A stretch of 64,000 bases of DNA from Hofstenia miamia (GCA_004352715.1 SCFE01000021.1:1163605-1227604); one strand, 5' to 3'; shown: positions 32,768 through 45,839, counted from the first letter of the stretch. Translations and numbers: made by a program. The notes: generated from the letters alone by a model not told the origin.

Positions 32768-32956
32768 ATGGTGAGAATATATTTGGTAGCTTTTGTCTTC
32801 ATCTCTTTAGCTTTGATTCATCATGCCTCTTCCTTTAATGCCAAAAGAGCCGCAAAAGATTTGGACTGTCCTACATATGTGGACTGCTTACTTCAGAACG
32901 AGATCATAAAACGAGGTAGAGAGAAAACGTATTATCCAATAGTGTGGAGATTTTAA
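32768..32956 (+). CDS. possible secreted-peptide gene or first exon, signal peptide present
   Basis: ATG at 32768 opens a 62-codon frame. The N-terminus MVRIYLVAFVFISLALIHHA is a typical signal peptide: basic n-region, hydrophobic core, small residues at the likely cleavage site. Then comes a dibasic KR and a short region with two Cys spaced CPTYVDC, followed by a second KR. The frame ends at TAA 32954-32956, but CGAG/GTAGAG at 32915-32916 could be a splice donor, making this exon 1. No further exon is assigned. It could encode a secreted neuropeptide-like or cysteine-containing peptide, but no family is recognised and a chance frame cannot be excluded. Confidence 0.4.
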   Translation: MVRIYLVAFVFISLALIHHASSFNAKRAAKDLDCPTYVDCLLQNEIIKRGREKTYYPIVWRF

Positions 32957-32959
32957 GAA

Positions 32960-33462
32960 GCTGGCGTTCTGGTTTGTTTCAGTGTATATTCTTGATTTGC
33001 TGGAAATTAAATATTTATTGAAAAAAATTATGATTTTCTAAGAAATTTATTCTTGTAGTTATAAAAAATCAATGTATATAGCAAATTAAATTTTTCATAA
33101 CGTGCATTTATAAAATCTGTGTTTTAATTGACATTAATCGTGACTTAATCTTAAAATAATAATAAGACGTTTTAGTTTGCATGATTATAATGATCATAAA
33201 AGAATTTAGTTGGATTATTGATTTACTAGCAATTTTTTAGATTACAGTTCAACTGCTCATAAGCATACAAAGCAATAAATATTCAGGTGGTCGAATAGCT
33301 ATTACGTGTTTAACATTTAGGAAGCGCATCGGAAAAATAGCGAAAGCTAGACCTTTTTCTGGTTTTTATAGATTATATGTTATGACAATTTTAGGTTTTA
33401 AGGCTATAGATCTCTAGTATTTAATACATTAGATGAAAGATCTTAAGCAATCAAGATTGAGT
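32960..33462. other. AT-rich DNA, no gene seen
   Basis: Nothing recognised; ends in a (TA)n array at about 33465-33487. Confidence 0.5.
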
Positions 33463-33513
33463 TTTATTATATATATATATATATATATTACATCATAGTC
33501 TAAGTACATTTTT

Positions 33514-33740
33514 GACGGGGGAGAGGACAACTCAGTCGTGAACATATGAGTGACCAAAAGCGGGACAACATTTTATAAATACTAAAACAAAAGGTCTTAA
33601 AAAAGCATTTCCTTAAATTAGTTTTTAAAAATTTTTAATTTTTTGCTGAAAAATATTTTATTTAGCCAACCAAAACCAATTTCGAAAACCTGATGGCACA
33701 CATTCCACCCTGTTTCCACTTGTGTACGCAAATGATCGAC
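33514..33740. repeat. short repeat, copy A (partner at 34333-34553)
   Basis: Shares with the partner the ordered blocks AGGTCTTAA/GGGTCTTAA, TTTTGCTGAAAA, GATTTAGCCAA-like sequence and GAAAACCTGA, and a right end with GTGTACGC/GCGTACGC. Its left end is more decayed than that of the partner. Confidence 0.5.
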
Positions 33741-34332
33741 AAAACAAAATTTTTTTTAAATAGTAGCACATTGGGATGTATTTTTGAAGTAGAATAAATT
33801 TTTTAGTAAATTTCTAAAAAAATGGATAGTGATATTTCATGCTTAAATGAAATTTTAATTAAGAATCGTTAAACTAATAGAAGTAAACAAAGAACTTTTC
33901 AATAGTATTCGCCATATTCTGCGAGCCCCGATTATTTAGAAGTTTATGGTTTTAACTTGTTTAAAATTTTCATTCTGTGAAACTTTGTTAATTTAGGTAT
34001 ATAAAGTAGTATTGTCTACAATTAATATTTAAGTTTCTAAGACTATTTACAGCTTGTTTATAATTACAAAATTTAAAGACTAACTGGCTAGGTCGTTCTG
34101 TGAAGATTACCGATTCCTTGCTAACTAAAATAATTGAATTTCTTTGAAATAAAAAATTAATCCATTGACTAAATGAAATACGTTTTAATTATTATACCTA
34201 GATTATTTCTATTAACTTTGGTTTGGATATCGGAAAATTACATAATTTGATTTTAATATTGTGTTACTTACTAGGGTGGCCGGACGTCCTACTCTGTGCT
34301 GCTTCATTTTAGGAAATAGAAATACATCTGAC

Positions 34333-34553
34333 AGGGGCGTACGAAGGATTTTCTGACTGGGGTACATTTCAGTGTTGATCAAGTGAGTCACGAAAATTGG
34401 CGAAAATTAAATCTTAAAATTTCAATTCAGGGTCTTAACAATTTTTAATATTTTGCTGAAAATTTTTTTGATTTAGCCAATTAAAATCAATTTTGAAAAC
34501 CTGACGGGACGGGGGACATTCCACCAAGTCTCTTCCTTGCGTACGCCACTGTT
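34333..34553. mobile_element. small hAT-like MITE, copy B (TIR CAGNGGCGTACG)
   Basis: The left end CAGGGGCGTACGAAGGA and the right end (reverse complement CAGTGGCGTACGCAAGGA) form an inverted repeat of about 17 bp. CAGNGGCG ends are typical of hAT elements. Length about 220 bp, no coding. The 8-bp flanks do not match, so a target duplication is not visible. Confidence 0.55.
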
Positions 34554-34559
34554 CCAAAA

Positions 34560-35970
34560 TTGTTGAAATTCAGGTTCAAATGATCAAACATCATCAATGG
34601 GCATACGGGGGATAGAATATTCGCTTTTTGGAATTTTTTCATAAATTATGCAAATTAGCAATCTAAGATGGCTGTTGACACCCCTTAAAGACTAATATCT
34701 TTGCTGCATATTGATATTAAAACTACTGAAAAATAGATATATGTTGACACTTTCTACTGTATGAGTGGAAAACATAATCTAACTGCAAACATGATTTTGA
34801 AAAAAAAACAAATTAATTGGCATGCTATAATTTTGGGGGATCATGGTTACACATAAATGACAATTAGTAAACTATTATAATTAGGGAGAACAAAATGTGA
34901 CCAAAAATATTTAAAATGTAACATAAACTTTTCAAAATATCATTTTTAAAGACTTTTTCAAATTTAATTCAACAAATTGAATAATCAGCAGTTAGAGTAC
35001 AATGGCAAATACATTTCAAAATTTTATGAACGAGAAATGTCTGTCTTTGAAGGTTATCTTCTCAAAACACAGCAATTGATTATTTTATAAACGACGTGGT
35101 ACATTTTTAATCATGGCATTGCTTTCACAGCCAATATATATCACCGTTCCATATCATCAAACATTGATAAGAACTCTGCATATTTTTTTTGCAAATGTAT
35201 TTAGTTTCTTATAATACGTAAGTGCAATCTTAGACATTTTGTAAAATAAAGTAAAAAATATTTTTAAATATAATCATAATAATACTCCGTTGTGCCAATA
35301 AACAGCAGTTCTAAAACAACAAATGGTCCAATTTTATGTTAGTCAAGTTTTGGAATTCCAAACAAACTGTTGACTGACTGCAGATATAGACAAGCAGACA
35401 CGGCCAAAATTTATAAGACCTTTCTAAGTGTGACCTAAAAGCCTAGTTCTTTGAAATATGACATTTATATGACTTTATATGACTTTATGACTTAATGGTG
35501 GCTCTGGTTATAATAAGAATCAAAATTCAAAGTGTTATGAATAAGTGTGCAAAATCTGGATACATATTTTTGAAAACTTTGATTTATTGCGCAACAAACT
35601 TTGCATTACACTGAGAAATAAAGCTAAAGTTTAGATATTATCCATACAAACAAGATCGAAGTGGAGTAATCGATATGAGGCTTCTGATATACTAATATCA
35701 TTTGAAAGCACACTTGCATCCCTGTGCAGAAATCTAAATTTTAGAAAAAGGCATTCAAGGATCAAACACGATGCTAACGATAATTTTTAGGGTCTCAAGT
35801 TTTAACAAGGTTCAGGAAACGCCAAGTACGGGCTGTTTACGCTACATATCATTAAGTATGAAAATAAATCATAAACTAAGCATATTTTACAACATATTTC
35901 TGATAGAAAACCAAAATTGAAAACTTTTGAAAAACTTAGTCTCGAGCTGTATATCTACTACCTTAAGAAT
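34560..35970. other. AT-rich DNA, no gene seen
   Basis: No coding signal; ends in a (TA)n array at 35978-36001. Confidence 0.5.
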
Positions 35971-36094
35971 TACTTTATATATATATATATATATATATAT
36001 ACAATTATATATTTATATATATAGAAATATATATTATATATATAAACTATGTATATGTTTCAACTCCTCACTCCTTATTTCTCATCATTTTAAA

Positions 36095-36335
36095 TTTTGT
36101 TTAGCGGTGCGTGACTGTTTGGGGTGCAATTACACCCCAAGCAAGGTTTACTTAAATATTTCTTGCAAAATATTGCAGTTACACAAATGAAATTCTATGA
36201 CTTTTCACTGAACAAAGAAACCTTTCAAATGGAAAAAAAATTTCAGGTTCAATTTGCATAAAGTATTCTCTTGCGAAAATTTATAGTTCTGACTGCTTGG
36301 AGTGCACATGCACCCCAACATCTAGGTGCTGGTTT
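36095..36335. repeat. paired palindromes (GGGGTGCA...TGCACCCC type) around an AT-rich core
   Basis: Two near-perfect hairpins, TTGGGGTGCAATTACACCCC at 36119-36138 and CTTGGAGTGCACATGCACCCC at about 36296-36316, lie about 160 bp apart between TA arrays. They contrast with the very AT-rich surroundings. They could be the ends of a small foldback element. No open frame is credible. Confidence 0.4.
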
Positions 36336-36420
36336 AAAAAATATACTAACAAAATGATCAAGATACTTATATATGAATGTATTTATATCTGATATATTAT
36401 ATATACAAATAACTAAACAA

Positions 36421-36459
<39 letters not shown>
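36421..36459. repeat. (TA)n microsatellite
   Basis: About 39 bp of TA repeat; similar arrays at 37056-37086 and 37157-37204. Confidence 0.9.
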
Positions 36460-36462
<3 letters not shown>

Positions 36463-37050
36463 GATATATTATAGAGAAATATTATTAGAGATATTAGAGA
36501 AGATATTATTAACACATAAAGGCAAACCCGTCAGGATCATACTTATCTATTTCTCTATGTTTGGATAACTTGGAATTGGAATTATTAAATTTTATAAAAA
36601 GATATTAACAGCAAAATAGAAGGCGATGTTTCTCTTGAAATTAGACGTTCAAGAAATTTGTTATATTAATAAAAAAATTTCAATTGTTGCAATCATATCT
36701 ATTACGCTTAATAAAAATGCGAATAAAATTTTTCAATTACTGATTTGTAATTATTAAATTATATTTCTACGGTCAATGAATTGTTTAGTAATTATATTTG
36801 GACAAATTAATGTAGCTTCAACAAGAATTTAAAGCTAGTATGGACACATCACGAGCTAACTTAGTTTTTCTTCAAATTTGGATAAAGAGTGACAAAAAGA
36901 ATTGAATGATAAAAAATTAATCATTCTAATTAAACATTTTTATCAATTATATGTATTTTCTCATGTCTTTCTTCTTCCATACAAGAAAAAAGAAACAATT
37001 TCTGTACAAAAGTATATTCTAGATCCACCCTGATATATATATTTATATAC

Positions 37051-37086
<36 letters not shown>

Positions 37087-37087
<1 letters not shown>
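37087..37087. other. single-N contig joint at end of a (TA)n array
   Basis: One N directly after the TA array at 37056-37086. A single N marks a contig overlap or patch joint rather than a sized gap. The only other single N (42082) sits at the junction of a suspicious duplication. Confidence 0.8.
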
Positions 37088-37175
37088 NTTTCTTTAATTG
37101 CTTCTGCTATTTTGGTGTTCTTTGTTCTGATTATGATGTCAAAATTATTTTCTTTCTATATATATATATATATAT

Positions 37176-37204
<29 letters not shown>

Positions 37205-37206
<2 letters not shown>

Positions 37207-38331
37207 ATTGCCATATCAAATTTAATAGTTAATTTCAAGACAAATTATTGCATAAAAAACTACATTTTGAAATATATATCAGAAAAAAATTGTTATTAAG
37301 CCAATTTTTAACAAAAAATTAAAAAAATTTCAGTAAACAACAGGACTATTGCAAAATATATATAAGAATTACATTACTTACAAAGATAGTAAAATAATAT
37401 TGAAATTCATATTCTCTGTATTCATAAATTTTGTTCAATGCAGAAAAATTTAAAAAATAATGATAGTCTAAAACCAAATTTTCAAATATACATTAACATA
37501 ATCAAAATCATGTTTCATTAAATTATATCTTTCAGTGAGGCAAAATACTTGGGGAGAGGCTTTTTACTGATATCAATTTTTAGAAAATCACATTTTGCTA
37601 GCTTTCACAATTTTTCAGCAAATGAACCCCAAACATTCACAACATATAATTTTTTATTCAAGCACGAACCGTTAAAAATTTTTATTGAAAAATAACCAGT
37701 TCTTAATCATTTGCATGTAACCGCGTATGAACACGCACATATACGAAATAAGCACTATTTATTAACAAAGCTTGATGCGTCTAGATTATTTGTATTTTAT
37801 TGGCCACTATAAGAAATAAAAAGCTCAAGATAAGAGCCCCTTGTAAATTTTTTAGGAGTACAGCCCTGACTACACACTATTATTAGTATTATTATCATAA
37901 ACACGTCCGATCAGAAAGATTTGAATCAACTATAGGAAAATATTATTGAAGATTATAATTATGTCCTACATCTATTGATTTCTGGTTTTTAGCAATTATG
38001 TAGTTCTTTTTAATTTCCTTATGAAAAGTACTTTAAAGTGTTTTAAGTAATCGTGTGGAAGATACAATTAAAGAAATTGCAAAAGAGTTCAGTTTCCTTA
38101 AAATATTGATCGTTATTGATTAGAAAAAAGGTTGATCGGTATTGATAGCGATAAAAAACAAGTATCGATTATCCTACTATTGTAAATTGTGGAATTTTGG
38201 AAGCTCTTCCTGAACATAATTTTTCCATGGAATAAAAAGTTTTGTTCAACTTAAAAATAGTGTTTTGTTAAATTAATTGTCTTAGATCTGATCTACCCAC
38301 ACCCATCCTCACGTCAAATTCAAATGTTAAC
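37205..38331. other. AT-rich DNA, no gene seen
   Basis: Nothing recognised before the duplicated unit. Confidence 0.5.
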
Positions 38332-40549
38332 GCTAACACTGCTTATTTTGACTTTCATAAAACCGTATGCAAATAATAGAAAAAGCATAAGTGTTTAATT
38401 TAAAATTATATGCCTAAATCTTGGAAAAATATAGCAAAGACAAATTTGTTATTCTAATTCTAAGCGATGTTCTAAGAAACTATAAAACACTCAACAATTA
38501 TTACGAAAACCTTTTAACTTTTTAGAAGAATGAGAAACTCATGTCTAAATATCTAAATAGTTAAGTCTTTCTTTACATGCTTAAGGGGAATCAAGAAAAA
38601 GTTAGACGTTTAAATAGATCATTTTGAACGCCATAGTTCTTGATTTTAGAGGGTACTTCATCATGATTAAACCCATTTAATATAACTTAGAATCTGTTTT
38701 CATTTTAGAATTTTATGTCATGCGTGAATTTGTCCTAAAGTCTATTTACTCATCAAAACATAAAGTGTTCTCAAAAGAATTTATATTTTGATACAAGAGG
38801 CCTAGTACTAAATCACATGTAGTAATTAAATTGGGTGGGAAAGAAATTCAATTTTTAAAATTTTTCCCATAAGCAATTTGTTCGTTCTTGCACTTATGTG
38901 GCTCATTGTACTCAAATTGTTTTATTAAACTAATTATAACTTTTGGGGTATTATAGGTTATATACATAAGTTTAATTTTTTCCTAGAATTTATATTAGAA
39001 CAAAAGACTGTTTTGTTCAATTATCCATCCATTGCGAATTCGAAAGCAATTGCCTAAGAACAGTCCCAAATGCACGCGAAGTATTTTGTTCAACTTTACT
39101 CCTAAAGTTTTTTGAACGGCCTTCAAAATATCAATTTTCCGTCCGACATAATTTCCCTATTCGTAATAACACCGTAAGGCCAAGGATTTTTTAGCAATTA
39201 ACCTTTCTTTTCATTTATTTTACGCACATATACGACCTTACTTACAGTTAATTGAAAGCCATTGTAAACAAACTTTTCGTTAGAAATATTAAAAAATTAT
39301 TAATAACAATACAGCTCAAACATAAAATATGTTCATTCTATTTAACTTGGAGCATTTCCTATTGTTAATTTCAACTATTCATCAAACTAGATGTCCATTT
39401 TTTATTAGTGTATTGTATCCAACATTAATGTGATCATCCTTATTGATTTAGGCAATACCAAATGTTAGAAAAATATACAGAAAATAATAAATTTTAAGTT
39501 TTGTGTATAAGTGAGATGTATATTAATCTTTATATAAAACATTAGTGTATAAATATATTATTTTTAAAAAAATTGTTTTATATGTCGTGTCCATCAAAGT
39601 CATTCGATACGAACCGAGATGACCTGTGTCAAAAATTCGAAAAATTGTGAGTCAAAGTTATTCACTTATCAAATTTGAAAAATATTTAATTGGAATGGGT
39701 TAGGGTTAGGGCTAAACAAATTTAATGATTTTACTAAATTTTACTCTTATTAGTATTCACATCAATAAAGTTTTTTTAACACCATTAGTACACATTTACA
39801 AATTAATCTAGTTCGACTGTCTGGACCTTGGTTTGGTAGGGGGCCATCAATTATCTTCGGGTTGTATTAGGTAGTAGGCTTAAATTGTTGCCCAGTTTGT
39901 TATGATCTGTAAGACATACAACTTTTAAAGCAATCGATATCCATTTCAAAACATTTTCTCAAGCATGTTTGAACTGCATCCCTAAATGCTCTAGAAGGGT
40001 AAAAGGTGTTTCCAGTTGGTTAAATAGGCCATGCTTCCTCAAATGTTCAGTGTTTGGATTCCAAAGTTGAGCCTTTTGCTGAATAGAATAACATTTGTTG
40101 AAAATTATATCGTTTGTACTATTCGGTAAATTTGAGATTACATTACACGAAATTTGAGCTTCAAATGTTCCAAATTATTTAATTTAATAAACTGTTGGTG
40201 CTTTGTGTTTGAAATTACTTTCTGAATCTATCAGATTTCATATTAACAAGGCCAAGGAATGATCTTAAGCCATCTTCCTTTTTATAATTCTTTTATAGTT
40301 CTTTTGATATGTTTATAATTGGTTTGTATGTTTTTCACAATTCATTTTATTTGGACTGTGCGTCTGAATTGAATAATTGCAAAAGCTTGCTTGCAGCTTG
40401 CTTTGCAATTTTTTTACCTAAAAAATTTGAAATTGTGACCAAAAATTTTTGACTTTTTTACTTAAAAATACCTAAAAATTGACCTAAAGTGTATTCTATA
40501 CTAAACATAATCAACTAGGTAGTATAAAGCACCAATGCAGAACTGCCCA

Positions 40550-41060
40550 TTATTATATTGTCTAAGGCATGCTTTTTAACATTGAGAAGAATCTTTCTAT
40601 GGAAGCAGGAGAACACTTGCTATTTTCAGCAGTCCATATTCTATAAGATTTAATGAACCGATTATTCATTAATTCATGTAATCTATAATTTTCAAATTTC
40701 GGCAAAGCAACCAAATTTAAGGTTGACTCAAACTCAAAGCATTTTACAAGTTCAATTTAATTCATAATATTTTGCATTAATAATAATAATATAGGTTTCA
40801 TTTCCTGTGGAACAATCCAAATAGGAAATTGTACATCACAATAAATAAGCACTATAATAATTAGAGCATGTTGAAAACTTCTCCTTGAAGAAAGTTAATT
40901 GTACATGGTATGAATGTTCGTTGATATGTTTCAGTGTTGCATTTGTAGGATCGAAATTCAGATTTAGTTGCTGAGTGATGTGATAAATGAGCTGACAGTG
41001 TAGTGGATGGGTTGAATCGTCCATTATTCGACGCTTCAGTCCTTGCACATCGCTTACGAT
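40550..41060 (-). pseudogene. hAT transposase remnant, copy 1
   Basis: Minus-strand frames read VQGLKRRIMDDSTHPLHCQ and HVQLTFFKEKFSTCSNYY (41048-40836), then after frame changes TAENSKCSPASIERFFSMLK at about 40640-40580. The latter is the hAT dimerisation motif (SxASIERxFSxLK). Several shifts and stops separate the pieces. The identical copy lies at 44301-44811. Confidence 0.6.
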
Positions 41061-41079
41061 TGTTCTGATTAATAAGGTC

Positions 41080-41960
41080 TGTTAAAGCTGATATAATTTA
41101 TGATATAATTTATCTTTTTATCACAAGCGGGTAAAACTAACAAAATGTATAGCATAAAATAATAAACATTACAGAAGGTGCAAACTACAATAGTAAAAAT
41201 ATACACGAATAAATAACATCGTTAATGCAAGTCTTTGTGTGTTGACGTATGTTGGAAAGTGTGAAAGGAAATGTGTTACTATCTCTTAAGAGTAATTGAA
41301 AAAATCCTTAAATTTTTTTATAAATTTTTTATAATAAGTTTCTGATCGGGATTCATAATCCAGTTTGCTTCAGAGTTCAATTTGGCTATGGAGAAAGCTG
41401 CTGAACGATTTTTCTACTGATAACAATTTGCATGCTCAACTGTTTACTCTTAATTATAATTAAAAAAAACATTAGTAAGGGGCATTTTGCTGTACATTTA
41501 AGTATAATGCTTGGAACTTATTTTTGATTTTGGCAAAAGCGAACCAAAACAGTGTGTTTCTGTCTAAAAACTTTTATAGTTAAAGCTTTTAGAGGTATAT
41601 TGTAATAATAAAAGTATTTAATAGCTGTTTATGGTGTTCAGATGAAAAATTCCTTAAATGATAAAGATATCTTACTCAAATAACCATTTTGCAATGTTTA
41701 TTGATTAGGCCAACTTCAGTTTTTCTTTTAAACCCATTACATTCTCAACACAACTAAGCGAAGATATAGTGAAATGCGTTTTATTAACATGTAAATTATA
41801 TGTTCATTTAAGTTGAAGTAATGGGTTAAATCTTCATTGTCCGATTGTAGATTCTTGGTTGCTTTAAATGAATTTTCGTCTGACGTTATTAAACATATGC
41901 TTTCGATATGCTGGGAGATCTCAGATATCATTTACGTTAAATGAGATTGGTAAATATTTT
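41080..41960 (-). pseudogene. LINE remnant, copy 1 (relative of the 23.5-25.4 kb LINE)
   Basis: The minus-strand frame at 41931-41737 reads ICLITSDENSFKATKNLQSD then NEDLTHYFNLNEHII, matching ICLIS/FDATKNLQTD of the reverse transcriptase at 24420-24540. Further along, near 41400-41290, NPDQKLIIKNL and KKFKDFFNYS match its C-terminal KxYKKFRKKLKQFLL region. The catalytic block is lost. The copy is 5' truncated. Confidence 0.6.
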
Positions 41961-42027
41961 TTAACACAATTTGGTTTGTGTTAACCTCCCAATGAGGTTA
42001 AATAGTCTATATTTTGTTTATCATTTT

Positions 42028-42039
42028 TCAAATATTTTG

Positions 42040-42081
<42 letters not shown>

Positions 42082-42082
42082 N
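42028..42082. repeat. (TA)n array ending in a single N, junction of the duplication
   Basis: The TA array closes copy 1. One N at 42082 follows, and copy 2 begins at 42083 without flanking sequence. At 45783-45837 the second copy's TA array instead continues into unique DNA. Confidence 0.85.
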
Positions 42083-44300
42083 GCTAACACTGCTTATTTT
42101 GACTTTCATAAAACCGTATGCAAATAATAGAAAAAGCATAAGTGTTTAATTTAAAATTATATGCCTAAATCTTGGAAAAATATAGCAAAGACAAATTTGT
42201 TATTCTAATTCTAAGCGATGTTCTAAGAAACTATAAAACACTCAACAATTATTACGAAAACCTTTTAACTTTTTAGAAGAATGAGAAACTCATGTCTAAA
42301 TATCTAAATAGTTAAGTCTTTCTTTACATGCTTAAGGGGAATCAAGAAAAAGTTAGACGTTTAAATAGATCATTTTGAACGCCATAGTTCTTGATTTTAG
42401 AGGGTACTTCATCATGATTAAACCCATTTAATATAACTTAGAATCTGTTTTCATTTTAGAATTTTATGTCATGCGTGAATTTGTCCTAAAGTCTATTTAC
42501 TCATCAAAACATAAAGTGTTCTCAAAAGAATTTATATTTTGATACAAGAGGCCTAGTACTAAATCACATGTAGTAATTAAATTGGGTGGGAAAGAAATTC
42601 AATTTTTAAAATTTTTCCCATAAGCAATTTGTTCGTTCTTGCACTTATGTGGCTCATTGTACTCAAATTGTTTTATTAAACTAATTATAACTTTTGGGGT
42701 ATTATAGGTTATATACATAAGTTTAATTTTTTCCTAGAATTTATATTAGAACAAAAGACTGTTTTGTTCAATTATCCATCCATTGCGAATTCGAAAGCAA
42801 TTGCCTAAGAACAGTCCCAAATGCACGCGAAGTATTTTGTTCAACTTTACTCCTAAAGTTTTTTGAACGGCCTTCAAAATATCAATTTTCCGTCCGACAT
42901 AATTTCCCTATTCGTAATAACACCGTAAGGCCAAGGATTTTTTAGCAATTAACCTTTCTTTTCATTTATTTTACGCACATATACGACCTTACTTACAGTT
43001 AATTGAAAGCCATTGTAAACAAACTTTTCGTTAGAAATATTAAAAAATTATTAATAACAATACAGCTCAAACATAAAATATGTTCATTCTATTTAACTTG
43101 GAGCATTTCCTATTGTTAATTTCAACTATTCATCAAACTAGATGTCCATTTTTTATTAGTGTATTGTATCCAACATTAATGTGATCATCCTTATTGATTT
43201 AGGCAATACCAAATGTTAGAAAAATATACAGAAAATAATAAATTTTAAGTTTTGTGTATAAGTGAGATGTATATTAATCTTTATATAAAACATTAGTGTA
43301 TAAATATATTATTTTTAAAAAAATTGTTTTATATGTCGTGTCCATCAAAGTCATTCGATACGAACCGAGATGACCTGTGTCAAAAATTCGAAAAATTGTG
43401 AGTCAAAGTTATTCACTTATCAAATTTGAAAAATATTTAATTGGAATGGGTTAGGGTTAGGGCTAAACAAATTTAATGATTTTACTAAATTTTACTCTTA
43501 TTAGTATTCACATCAATAAAGTTTTTTTAACACCATTAGTACACATTTACAAATTAATCTAGTTCGACTGTCTGGACCTTGGTTTGGTAGGGGGCCATCA
43601 ATTATCTTCGGGTTGTATTAGGTAGTAGGCTTAAATTGTTGCCCAGTTTGTTATGATCTGTAAGACATACAACTTTTAAAGCAATCGATATCCATTTCAA
43701 AACATTTTCTCAAGCATGTTTGAACTGCATCCCTAAATGCTCTAGAAGGGTAAAAGGTGTTTCCAGTTGGTTAAATAGGCCATGCTTCCTCAAATGTTCA
43801 GTGTTTGGATTCCAAAGTTGAGCCTTTTGCTGAATAGAATAACATTTGTTGAAAATTATATCGTTTGTACTATTCGGTAAATTTGAGATTACATTACACG
43901 AAATTTGAGCTTCAAATGTTCCAAATTATTTAATTTAATAAACTGTTGGTGCTTTGTGTTTGAAATTACTTTCTGAATCTATCAGATTTCATATTAACAA
44001 GGCCAAGGAATGATCTTAAGCCATCTTCCTTTTTATAATTCTTTTATAGTTCTTTTGATATGTTTATAATTGGTTTGTATGTTTTTCACAATTCATTTTA
44101 TTTGGACTGTGCGTCTGAATTGAATAATTGCAAAAGCTTGCTTGCAGCTTGCTTTGCAATTTTTTTACCTAAAAAATTTGAAATTGTGACCAAAAATTTT
44201 TGACTTTTTTACTTAAAAATACCTAAAAATTGACCTAAAGTGTATTCTATACTAAACATAATCAACTAGGTAGTATAAAGCACCAATGCAGAACTGCCCA

Positions 44301-44811
44301 TTATTATATTGTCTAAGGCATGCTTTTTAACATTGAGAAGAATCTTTCTATGGAAGCAGGAGAACACTTGCTATTTTCAGCAGTCCATATTCTATAAGAT
44401 TTAATGAACCGATTATTCATTAATTCATGTAATCTATAATTTTCAAATTTCGGCAAAGCAACCAAATTTAAGGTTGACTCAAACTCAAAGCATTTTACAA
44501 GTTCAATTTAATTCATAATATTTTGCATTAATAATAATAATATAGGTTTCATTTCCTGTGGAACAATCCAAATAGGAAATTGTACATCACAATAAATAAG
44601 CACTATAATAATTAGAGCATGTTGAAAACTTCTCCTTGAAGAAAGTTAATTGTACATGGTATGAATGTTCGTTGATATGTTTCAGTGTTGCATTTGTAGG
44701 ATCGAAATTCAGATTTAGTTGCTGAGTGATGTGATAAATGAGCTGACAGTGTAGTGGATGGGTTGAATCGTCCATTATTCGACGCTTCAGTCCTTGCACA
44801 TCGCTTACGAT
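44301..44811 (-). pseudogene. hAT transposase remnant, copy 2
   Basis: Same frames and breaks as at 40550-41060. Confidence 0.6.
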
Positions 44812-44830
44812 TGTTCTGATTAATAAGGTC

Positions 44831-45711
44831 TGTTAAAGCTGATATAATTTATGATATAATTTATCTTTTTATCACAAGCGGGTAAAACTAACAAAATGTA
44901 TAGCATAAAATAATAAACATTACAGAAGGTGCAAACTACAATAGTAAAAATATACACGAATAAATAACATCGTTAATGCAAGTCTTTGTGTGTTGACGTA
45001 TGTTGGAAAGTGTGAAAGGAAATGTGTTACTATCTCTTAAGAGTAATTGAAAAAATCCTTAAATTTTTTTATAAATTTTTTATAATAAGTTTCTGATCGG
45101 GATTCATAATCCAGTTTGCTTCAGAGTTCAATTTGGCTATGGAGAAAGCTGCTGAACGATTTTTCTACTGATAACAATTTGCATGCTCAACTGTTTACTC
45201 TTAATTATAATTAAAAAAAACATTAGTAAGGGGCATTTTGCTGTACATTTAAGTATAATGCTTGGAACTTATTTTTGATTTTGGCAAAAGCGAACCAAAA
45301 CAGTGTGTTTCTGTCTAAAAACTTTTATAGTTAAAGCTTTTAGAGGTATATTGTAATAATAAAAGTATTTAATAGCTGTTTATGGTGTTCAGATGAAAAA
45401 TTCCTTAAATGATAAAGATATCTTACTCAAATAACCATTTTGCAATGTTTATTGATTAGGCCAACTTCAGTTTTTCTTTTAAACCCATTACATTCTCAAC
45501 ACAACTAAGCGAAGATATAGTGAAATGCGTTTTATTAACATGTAAATTATATGTTCATTTAAGTTGAAGTAATGGGTTAAATCTTCATTGTCCGATTGTA
45601 GATTCTTGGTTGCTTTAAATGAATTTTCGTCTGACGTTATTAAACATATGCTTTCGATATGCTGGGAGATCTCAGATATCATTTACGTTAAATGAGATTG
45701 GTAAATATTTT
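44831..45711 (-). pseudogene. LINE remnant, copy 2
   Basis: Same frames and breaks as at 41080-41960. Confidence 0.6.
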
Positions 45712-45790
45712 TTAACACAATTTGGTTTGTGTTAACCTCCCAATGAGGTTAAATAGTCTATATTTTGTTTATCATTTTTCAAATATTTTG

Positions 45791-45839
<49 letters not shown>

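Larger units (their letters stand above)
38332..42081. repeat. 3,751-bp unit, first copy of a tandem duplication
   Basis: From GCTAACACTGCTTATTTTGA at 38332 to the TA array ending at 42081, the sequence repeats from 42083 at a constant offset of 3,751. I saw no mismatch in the stretches compared, including two translated segments. Contents: AT-rich DNA, TTAGGGTTAGGG at about 39704-39718, a hAT remnant (40550-41060) and a LINE remnant (41080-41960). Confidence 0.9.
42083..45837. repeat. 3,751-bp unit, second copy
   Basis: Repeats 38332-42081 with offset 3,751. It contains the second hAT remnant (44301-44811) and LINE remnant (44831-45711). Apparent identity plus a single N at the joint favours an assembly duplication over two real copies. 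Confidence 0.9.

Noticed and set aside
39704-39718. TTAGGGTTAGGG, telomere-like
   Set aside because: Only two full units; too short to call an interstitial telomere, and duplicated only because its unit is.
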